64,000 nt of DNA, taken from the NCBI RefSeq assembly GCF_900102375.1, contig NZ_FNBO01000007.1, positions 62,001-126,000 of the forward strand, given 5' to 3'. The notes below the pieces were generated by a model, which was not told the origin of the DNA, made no database searches, and worked only from the letters and a program-made list of their open reading frames with translations. Below, piece after piece: positions 57,946 to 64,000 of the stretch (position 1 is its first letter; each line of letters begins with the position of its first letter). The DNA comes from Halorubrum xinjiangense. Lineage in GTDB: Archaea; Halobacteriota; Halobacteria; Halobacteriales; Haloferacaceae. The translations under genes were made by a program, and so were the position numbers.

Positions 57946-58796
57946 CCCGTCGACGAGAGTCGCCGACCGAGGGCGCGGTGCCCGGACGGTTCGCGGGCGA
58001 GACCGTCATCGTCACCGGGTCGACCCGCGGTATCGGCGCCGGAATCGCGGAGCGGTTTGCCGCTGAGGGGGCGAACGTCGTGGTCAGCGGGCGCTCCGTG
58101 GAGGCGGGGGAGGCCGTCGCCGAGCGCATCTCGGGACGGGCCGGAGAGGAAGCGGCCGACGGCGCCGCGACCGGCGACGCGACGTTCGTCCGCGCGGACA
58201 TGCGCGACCCGGACGACGTGGCCGCGCTGGCGGAGGCGGCGGCCGAGCGCTACGGCTCGGTCGACGTGCTCGTGAACAACGCCGGCGTCCAGACGGAGAC
58301 GGCCGCGGACGAGGCGACGCTCGACGACTGGGCGTTCGTCGTCGAGACCGACTTCCGGGCGTACTGGCTCGCCGCGCGGGCAGCCCTCGAACACATGGAC
58401 CGCGGGGCGATCGTGAACGTCTCGTCGAACCACGCGTACGCGACGATGCCCGCGCACTTCCCGTACAATGCCGTGAAGGCGGGGATCAACGGCATGACGC
58501 GGTCGCTCGCCGTCGATTTCGGCCCCCGCGTCCGGGTGAACACGGTCGTCCCCGGCTGGGTGGAGATCGAGCGCACCCGCGAGGAACTCCCCGACGGGCG
58601 GTTCGAGGAGGTCGAGTCGATCCACCCGGCAGGGCGGATCGGCACGCCGGCCGACGTCGCTGGCGCCGTCTCCTTCCTCGCGAGCCAGGACGCCGCGTTC
58701 GTCACCGGGGCCGCGCTGCTCGTCGACGGCGGCCGCGGTGCGGTGATGCAAGACGACACGCTCCCGAACTACCGGGCGCGAGAGGACGGGGAGTAG
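57942..58796 (+). CDS. Short-chain dehydrogenase/reductase of the galactonate cluster
   Basis: 284 residues. Rossmann motif TGSTRGIGAGIA near residue 25, NNAG near residue 108, catalytic SSNHA with YNAVK near residue 172, and a C-terminal GAALLVDGGRG. NAD(P)-linked oxidation of a sugar or sugar acid; galactose or glucose dehydrogenase is plausible by context. GTG start, 40 bases after dgoD and preceded by a mini-ORF. Confidence 0.88.
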   Translation: MTRRRESPTEGAVPGRFAGETVIVTGSTRGIGAGIAERFAAEGANVVVSGRSVEAGEAVAERISGRAGEEAADGAATGDATFVRADMRDPDDVAALAEAAAERYGSVDVLVNNAGVQTETAADEATLDDWAFVVETDFRAYWLAARAALEHMDRGAIVNVSSNHAYATMPAHFPYNAVKAGINGMTRSLAVDFGPRVRVNTVVPGWVEIERTREELPDGRFEEVESIHPAGRIGTPADVAGAVSFLASQDAAFVTGAALLVDGGRGAVMQDDTLPNYRAREDGE

Positions 58797-58887
58797 CCGG
58801 GAACGGCGAGCGCCACCGCGCCGGCCTCGCGCTCGACTGTCGACGGCGATCACCCCTTCTTATAATCGGCCGAGCGTAGCACCGGGT

Positions 58888-58929
58888 ATGGACCCGTTCG
58901 AGACCTGCGGCGCGGGGTGGCGCCGATGA
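58888..58929 (+). CDS. Possible 13-residue leader ORF upstream of the kinase
   Basis: [13 protein letters not shown], leaderless: TATAAT at 58861-58866 lies ~25 bases upstream of its ATG at 58888. Its TGA overlaps the kinase ATG as ATGA (58926-58929). The kinase ATG has no Shine-Dalgarno and is too far from the TATA to be leaderless, so translation through this frame would explain its start. Confidence 0.4.
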   Translation: MDPFETCGAGWRR

Positions 58930-59882
58930 CCGACCTCGTCACGTTCGGCGAGACGATGCTCCGGCTGTCGCCGCCGCGCGGCGAGCGGCTGGAGACGACC
59001 CGCGACCTCACCGTCCAGGCCGGCGGCGCGGAGAGCAACGTCGCGGTCGGGGCCGCGCGGCTCGGCGCCGACGCCCGCTGGCTCTCGAAGCTCCCCGACT
59101 CGCCGCTCGGCCGGCGGATCGTGACCGAACTGCGAAGCCACGGCGTCCGCCCCGGCGTCGCGTGGGCGGACGCGGACGAGAGCCGCGTGGGGACCTACTA
59201 CCTCGAACACGGCGGCGAGCCGCGGGGGACGAACGTGATCTACGACCGCGCCGACGCGGCGATCACGACCGTCGAGCCCGACGAGCTCCCGACGGACGCG
59301 GTCGCGGAGGCGGAGTGGTTCCACACGACGGGGATCACGCCCGCCCTCTCGGAGACCACGGCGGAGACGACGACAGCGCTGTTGCGGACCGCCGGCGAGG
59401 CCGGGACCACGCGTTCGTTCGACCTGAACTACCGGGCGAAGCTCTGGGACCCGGAGACGGCGCGGGCGGCCTACGAGGACCTGTTCGAGCACGTCGACAC
59501 CCTGTTCGTCCCGCGGCGGGACGCGCGCGAGGTGCTCGACCGCGAGGGCAGCGCCGTCGAGATCGCGCACGGCCTCGCCACGGAGTTCGGCTTCGACACG
59601 GTGGTCGTCACCCGCGGGCTGGAGGGGGCGGTCGCGCTCCACGACGGCTCGGTGTACGAGCAGGACGTGTACGAGGCGGAGACGTTCGACGCGATCGGCA
59701 CCGGCGACGCGTTCGTCGCCGGCTTCGTCGCGGAGCGGCTGCGCGGCGGGGACCTCCCCGCGGCGCTCCGGTGGGGCTCGGCGACCGCGGCGCTGAAACG
59801 CACCACCGACGGCGACCTCGCGGTGACGACCCCGGCGGAGGTCCGCGACGTCATCGAGGGCGAGGGCGGGATCGACCGGTAA
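58926..59882 (+). CDS. 2-keto-3-deoxy sugar-acid kinase (PfkB family)
   Basis: 318 residues. Phosphorylates 2-keto-3-deoxygalactonate or gluconate at C6. N-terminal [33 protein letters not shown] near residue 35, the ATP/catalytic motif [14 protein letters not shown] near residue 256. Functionally between dgoD and kdgA in the pathway. Length and sugar-binding pattern match archaeal KDG kinases. The GTG at 58917 is an alternative in-frame start. Confidence 0.9.
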   Translation: MTDLVTFGETMLRLSPPRGERLETTRDLTVQAGGAESNVAVGAARLGADARWLSKLPDSPLGRRIVTELRSHGVRPGVAWADADESRVGTYYLEHGGEPRGTNVIYDRADAAITTVEPDELPTDAVAEAEWFHTTGITPALSETTAETTTALLRTAGEAGTTRSFDLNYRAKLWDPETARAAYEDLFEHVDTLFVPRRDAREVLDREGSAVEIAHGLATEFGFDTVVVTRGLEGAVALHDGSVYEQDVYEAETFDAIGTGDAFVAGFVAERLRGGDLPAALRWGSATAALKRTTDGDLAVTTPAEVRDVIEGEGGIDR

Positions 59883-59955
59883 GCAGCGCGACCGCGCTCG
59901 GAACGTACTGACTGGAGTCTGAAAACTGCGATCCACCGGCCGCGTTCCTCCCCGT

Positions 59956-60960
59956 TCAGAGGTCGACGGGGGCGCCGGCGGCGGCGCTCTCGGCGAGTGC
60001 GTCGATGACCTCCATGTTCGCGATCGCCTCCTCCCCGTCGGTCAGGGGCGCGGTCCCGTCGGCGACGCGCTCGGCGAAGTGCTCGACCTGGAGCCGGTAC
60101 TGGTCGACCGCGGGGAACGTCTCGACGCCGTGCCGGCCGTCGATCTCGTACGCCAGCTCGACGGGGTCGTCGGTCGGGGCGTCGAACGCGCGCTCGACTT
60201 CGATCCAGCCGTTCGTCGCGTCGACGCGGTAGCGCTGGACCAGCTGGGTGTCGAATCCGCACGCGACCCGCGCCGAGCGGCCGTCGTCGTACGCTAACAC
60301 GCCGGCGAGCTCCGTGTCGACCCCGGCCTCTCGGGTGTCACCGGCGTGGGCGTAGGCGCGGTCGGGCTCCCCGAGCACCGTCCGGGCGAGCGAGACGGGG
60401 TAGCAGCCGACGTCCATCAGCGACCCGCCCGCGAGGTCGGGGTCGAGTCGCACGTCGTTCGGGCGGTCGTACAGCGGGAAGCGGAAGGTGGCCGTCACCG
60501 ACCGGACGTCGTCGAGTTCGCTCGCCGCGAGCGCGACGGCGCGCTCGGTGCGCGGGTGGTACCGGTACATGAACGCCTCCATCAGGGTGACGCCCCGCTC
60601 GTCGCAGTGATCGACGGCCGCCCGCGCCTCGTCGGCGTCGGCGGCCAGCGGCTTCTCGCAGAGGACGTCCAGGCCGGCGTCCGCGGCGCGTTTCGTCCAC
60701 TCGGCGTGGCGCCCGTTCGGGAGCGGGACGTACACCGCGTCGAGCGCGTCGTCGTCGAGGAGGGCCTCGTAGGAGCCGTAGCTGCGGGGAATCGCGTTCT
60801 CGGCCGCGAACCGCTCCGCGCGGTCGGCGTCGCGGGACGCCACCGCGCCGACGGTGTGATCGCTGGCGGCGATCGCCGGTATCACCGCTTTACGGGCGAT
60901 CCCCGCGGTGCCGAGGACGCCGAATTCGAGGCTCGTCGAGCCGCGCTCTGAAGTGGGCAT
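59956..60960 (-). CDS. Gfo/Idh/MocA family sugar dehydrogenase
   Basis: 334 residues. NAD(P)-binding GVLGTAGIARKAVIPAI near residue 14, catalytic-type VLCEKPLAADADEA near residue 95, and C-terminal domain motif GGSLMDVGCYPVSLA near residue 175. Relatives include glucose-fructose oxidoreductase and haloarchaeal xylose dehydrogenase. In this cluster it could be the first enzyme (galactose or another sugar to lactone). Start chosen at MPTSERGSTSLEFG; 26 further codons upstream are shadow. Convergent with the kinase. Confidence 0.88.
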   Translation of the reverse strand: MPTSERGSTSLEFGVLGTAGIARKAVIPAIAASDHTVGAVASRDADRAERFAAENAIPRSYGSYEALLDDDALDAVYVPLPNGRHAEWTKRAADAGLDVLCEKPLAADADEARAAVDHCDERGVTLMEAFMYRYHPRTERAVALAASELDDVRSVTATFRFPLYDRPNDVRLDPDLAGGSLMDVGCYPVSLARTVLGEPDRAYAHAGDTREAGVDTELAGVLAYDDGRSARVACGFDTQLVQRYRVDATNGWIEVERAFDAPTDDPVELAYEIDGRHGVETFPAVDQYRLQVEHFAERVADGTAPLTDGEEAIANMEVIDALAESAAAGAPVDL

Positions 60961-61731
60961 ACGCGGGGCGACGCACCCCCCGTCCAAGTCGGTTGGGGTC
61001 CGGTGAGCGACTCGGGAGCCCCTCCCAAGACGAGGCATCCCGGCCGATGAGCCGGCAGAGGAAGAACACGAGACGGGTCGGGCGGCTGGGTTCCGCGCTC
61101 AGTTCGGTACTCGACCCGCGATTCCAAATGAATTCGAAGGTGTCGCCGCTGTGTACAGCGCCGAATCTCGTGAGGCGAATCGCGGTGAACCGGCCCGCCC
61201 GACAGTCGCTCAACGGCGATCGAAGGGACGGAGCCCACGCGAAAAATTACTGGAACCTGATTATAACTGTGTACTGGCGGGAATTTGATAATATTTTCGC
61301 TCAGGGGAGATCCTGAAGACGATAGTGACGAAACGCGGGTTTCGTTCTCTCAATTCGCTACAGAAGGTGTTTATATGGCCTATCTGGCGCGAATCGCCGA
61401 TTCTGGTCTAGGCGGAGGCGAGTCCGATCCGGATCGGCGATAACTGGGGACGCACGGAGCGAAGCTAAGATATTTAAACCAATTTCAAGAGGCCTTAGCG
61501 GCTCTAACTAGTGTTTAGAGTTCGTATTTCTGACGCGGCCGTTCGCTCGACGATCGGGCGGTCCGTCCGTGCGGATCGAGACAGATAGAAAATCTGAGTA
61601 TCAGTGTAATTTGATAGGATTTCTCCCGGCCGGTGCGAAGCGAGTCCCGTGAGCGCGGCTGGCGGCGCGCTTGGCCCGAGAGCCGGGCTCGATGGGCGAA
61701 TCGGCTCGAGACTCCTCGGGCATGGCTTAAA

Positions 61732-61753
61732 ATAACAACGTTACGGTTGTTAT
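61732..61753. promoter_or_regulatory. Perfect inverted repeat, 8-bp arms
   Basis: ATAACAAC (61732-61739), spacer GTTACG, GTTGTTAT (61746-61753). Strong two-fold symmetry of operator size in a gene-free region between the divergent Gfo/Idh and trmB genes. Binding protein unknown. Confidence 0.55.
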
Positions 61754-61870
61754 GGGACGGCGTCGATCGGCGCGCGATCACCGGACGCCGGCCGGGCACC
61801 AGCGCGTCCGCGGCTGCGACCGACCGAGTCGAAGAGACTTGCCGTGAGAGATATTTGTTCGGCCGCTACA

Positions 61871-62009
61871 TACTGATCCGGTAATACTCAAAGTACGTAT
61901 ATTTAGGTCTGAGATAGAATCTAAAAGTTGTTTAAATTGCTTCTGAAGCGTGTGAGTCCGTAAATACTATTTATAAGTAGTAGTCAAATTTTGTACTAGT
62001 ACTCGGGTA
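61871..62009. promoter_or_regulatory. Cluster of TACT/AGTA half-sites upstream of trmB
   Basis: Sites: TACT 61871-61874; TACT-CAA-AGTA 61885-61895; TACTA-N8-TAGTA 61965-61982 straddling a TTTATAAG box; palindrome GTACTAGTAC 61993-62002; and TACT-N7-GGGTA 61994-62009, one mismatch from the Halobacterium TrmB consensus. Such density suggests autoregulation by the TrmB protein encoded next to it. Confidence 0.5.
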
Positions 62010-62095
62010 CACAGCACCTCGAATCGTATGCGAATTCGAACACGTCTGGCGGGTCGTGCGATAGAAATTCATACCGGGGGCGCGAGGGGTGAGTC

Positions 62096-63178
62096 ATGGA
62101 CCGGGACACGCTCAAGCGAGCGCTGGAGAACGCCGATCTCACGGGGTACGAGGCCGAGGCGTATCTGACGCTCGTCGACCACGGACGACTCCCCGCGGTC
62201 GACGTCGCGAAAAAGTCCAGCGTGCCGACCTCGCAGGTGTACGAAACCCTTCGGTCGCTGGAGGGGAAGGGGTTCGTCGAGACCATCGATCAGGACCGGC
62301 TCCACGCGGAGCCGTCAGACCCTGTCAACCTCCTGACGCACCTGCGCGAGCGCGGGGAGCTCTTCACCGACGCCGCCGAGGAGCTCGAGGACCGCTGGGA
62401 GCAGCCGGACCTCAACGAACACCGCGTCGGCGTCGTCAAACACACCGAGACGGTGCTCGAACACGTCCGGACGCAGATCCGGGAGGCCGAGATCGCCGTC
62501 GAGGTCGCGTTGACCGCAGCGCAGTTCGAGTCGCTGCGGACGGAGCTGAAGGCCGCCGCCGACCGGGACGTGATCATTCACGTCGCGGTGTACTACGAGC
62601 CGGACCTAGCCGCGCGGAGCGAGGAGTGGGACCTCTCGGCGCCGAACTTGGAGATGCGCGTCGTCAAGATCCCGGGGCCGTTTCTCGCCGTCCTCGACCG
62701 AAGTCGGACGTACTTCGCCCCGAACTCGCGTGCCGGGGAGAGCTACGGGATCTTGATCAACGACAACATCCTCTCTTTTATCAACCACTGGTACTTCCAG
62801 ACCTGCCTCTGGTACTCGTGGGAGCCGCTGTCGTCGAACCAGCGGCTCCCGAAGACGTACATCAGCCTCAAGGAGTTCATCCGCGACATCAGCGACGTGT
62901 ATCACGGCGGCGCGACGGTGGCGGTGACCATCGACGGCCTCGACGTCGAGACGCGGGAGTTCCGGACCGTCACCGGAACGGTCGCGAACATCTACTACCC
63001 GGACATGTTCGTCAACCACAGCCCGTCGCTGGAGCGACTCTCGACGTACTCCGTCGTCTGGCTCGATACGGGAGAGGAGGAGTTCTCCGTCGGCGGCTGG
63101 GGGGCCGTCTTCGAGGACATCGAAGCGCAGAAAATAACGCTCGAAGCGATCTCCTTCGACCGCGTCGATCAGTTGTAG
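62096..63178 (+). CDS. TrmB family transcriptional regulator
   Basis: 360 residues. N-terminal winged helix (residues ~15-80; GYEAEAYLTLVDHGRLPAVD, VPTSQVYETLRSLEGKGFVE), a coiled-coil linker (~85-100) and a C-terminal TrmB sugar-sensing domain (ALTAAQFESLRTELKAAADR through the end). TrmB proteins switch sugar-transport and glycolysis genes on sensing sugars. An AAATTCATA element ~25 bases upstream suggests a leaderless start. It faces GH3, overlapping its end by 10 bases. Confidence 0.92.
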   Translation: MDRDTLKRALENADLTGYEAEAYLTLVDHGRLPAVDVAKKSSVPTSQVYETLRSLEGKGFVETIDQDRLHAEPSDPVNLLTHLRERGELFTDAAEELEDRWEQPDLNEHRVGVVKHTETVLEHVRTQIREAEIAVEVALTAAQFESLRTELKAAADRDVIIHVAVYYEPDLAARSEEWDLSAPNLEMRVVKIPGPFLAVLDRSRTYFAPNSRAGESYGILINDNILSFINHWYFQTCLWYSWEPLSSNQRLPKTYISLKEFIRDISDVYHGGATVAVTIDGLDVETREFRTVTGTVANIYYPDMFVNHSPSLERLSTYSVVWLDTGEEEFSVGGWGAVFEDIEAQKITLEAISFDRVDQL

Positions 63179-64000
63179 GTCGTCTCGACGCGCAGTCCGA
63201 CCGTCTGGTCACCGACGCGGACCGAGTAGTCGCCGGCGGCGGTCTGTCGCACGCCCTCGGCGTCGACCCGGCCGAGCGACGCCGCGTCGAGTTCGACGGT
63301 CACCGTGTCGCGCTCCCCGGCCTCGAGCGAGACGCGCTCGAAGCCGCGGAGCTCGCGGACCGGCGTCACCGTGGGGCTGGCGTGGTCGGTAACGTACACC
63401 TGGACGACGTCCGTGCCGGCTCGGTCGCTCACGTTTTCGACAGGGACCTCTACGGTCGTCGTCTCGTGCGGCCCGACGGTCGAGTCCGCCAGCGCGACCT
63501 GCCCGTACTCGAATTCGGCGTAACTGAGCCCGTGACCGAACTCGAACAGCGGGTCGTACGACGAGGGGTGTTCGTCCTGTCCGATCGGCGTCGGATGCGG
63601 GAAGTGGTTGAAGCGCGCCGGGAGGTGTCCCTCGGACTTCGGGATCGTGATCGGGAGCCGCCCGCCGGGGTCGTTCTCGCCGAACAGCGTCTCGGCGACG
63701 GCCCGGCCGCCCATCGTCCCGGGGTAGTACGCCATGAGGAGCGCCGGGACGTTGTCGGCCATCCAGTCGACGACAAGCGGCCGGCCGGTGATCAGAACGC
63801 CGACGACGGGGGTCCCCGTCTCGTGGATCGCCTCGACGAGGTCGCGCTGCGCGTCGGGGAGGCTGAGCGAGTGCCGGTTGGGGAACTCGTCCGGTTCGGT
63901 GCCGGAGTCGGCCGTCGGCCCGAACTCGTGGAGGTACCACGGCTCGCCCACGGCGACGACCGCCACGTCGGCGTCCGCGGCCGCGTCGGCGGCGGCGTCG
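63169..64000 (-). CDS. GH3 β-glucosidase-like protein, C-terminal part (5' end outside window)
   Basis: About 277 C-terminal residues visible. GH3 C-terminal domain: VVAVGEPWYLHEFGPTADSG (with the second-domain Glu/Asp surface), VVGVLITGRPLVVDWM, AYYPGTMGGRAVAETLFGE, GRLPITIPKSEGHLP, and PLFEFGHGLSYAEF. A fibronectin III-like domain closes it (GTDVVQVYVTDHASPTVTPV). Hydrolyses β-glycosides to sugars, which fits the adjacent sugar catabolism. Its last bases overlap the trmB stop. Confidence 0.92.
   Translation of the reverse strand, partial: DAAADAAADADVAVVAVGEPWYLHEFGPTADSGTEPDEFPNRHSLSLPDAQRDLVEAIHETGTPVVGVLITGRPLVVDWMADNVPALLMAYYPGTMGGRAVAETLFGENDPGGRLPITIPKSEGHLPARFNHFPHPTPIGQDEHPSSYDPLFEFGHGLSYAEFEYGQVALADSTVGPHETTTVEVPVENVSDRAGTDVVQVYVTDHASPTVTPVRELRGFERVSLEAGERDTVTVELDAASLGRVDAEGVRQTAAGDYSVRVGDQTVGLRVETTYN

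Larger units (their letters stand above)
60961..62095. other. 1.1-kb gene-free, locally AT-rich region upstream of trmB
   Basis: No frame longer than ~100 codons with protein-like sequence. TATA-like boxes occur at 61371-61377 (TTTATAT), near 61470 (ATATTTAAA) and 61970-61977 (TTTATAAG). Contains a 22-bp inverted repeat (61732-61753) and several TACT/AGTA sites. GC is well below the window mean. A degenerate gene, ncRNA or long regulatory region are all possible. Confidence 0.6.

Noticed and set aside
61633-61884. 83-codon frame in the trmB upstream region
   Set aside because: Arg-rich, no motif, crosses the 22-bp inverted repeat. No Shine-Dalgarno or well-placed TATA.

Overview
The window comes from a haloarchaeon, most likely Halorubrum or a close relative. 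The DNA is very GC-rich, the proteins are strongly acidic, promoters are archaeal TATA type (TTTATA/TTTAAA) with many leaderless starts, and the gene content is archaeal: MCM helicase, PriL, RFC small subunit, L1-L10-L12, split GMP synthase, archaetidylserine decarboxylase. No CRISPR array, rRNA operon, prophage or complete insertion sequence was seen.

1-11.9 kb: propionyl/acetyl-CoA carboxylase (pccA cut by the window edge, pccX, pccB), the L1-L10-L12 ribosomal operon with a structured leader, small zinc and membrane proteins, PriL, a DUF1508 protein, and an RFC small subunit overlapping an archaetidylserine decarboxylase. 12.2-16.8 kb: a complete CUT1-type sugar ABC transporter (Tat lipoprotein, two permeases, ATPase) with a TrmB-like box upstream. 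16.8-30 kb: membrane proteins, tRNA-Val, an ABC-2 exporter, a bacterial-type NAD-dependent DNA ligase, an amidohydrolase, a membrane protein with five DUF1508 repeats, and the pyrG-guaA-centred operon. 30-43 kb: tRNA-Leu, a histidine kinase, an EamA transporter, an M50 protease with CBS domains, a DUF460 protein, TyrS, a NucS-like zinc-finger protein and a Ski2-type helicase. 43-52 kb: an intein-bearing MCM followed by a co-oriented run of poorly known haloarchaeal genes ending in a MinD/ParA-type ATPase and a degenerate M48-type membrane protein. 52-55.5 kb: PheS/PheT. 55.6-64 kb: a sugar-acid gene cluster that reads as a DeLey-Doudoroff (D-galactose) pathway: KDPGal/KDPG aldolase, galactonate dehydratase, SDR, sugar-acid kinase, Gfo/Idh/MocA dehydrogenase, a TrmB regulator and a GH3 glycosidase cut by the window end. 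The ABC transporter 40 kb upstream could feed this pathway under the same or a similar regulator.

The least explained content is non-coding. Three copies of a 350-450 bp dispersed repeat (23.1, 30.2 and 40.3 kb) share a core, TATA-like ends and an internal 57-bp tandem duplication. Both tRNA genes have duplicated 3' ends nearby, which look like attachment-site scars. MCM carries a 93-bp AT-rich tract over its Walker A motif, just upstream of the intein. The region upstream of the TrmB gene holds several inverted repeats, and two genes in the sugar cluster are preceded by mini-ORFs that overlap their start codons. All functions are read from motifs and recalled families; no database search was run.
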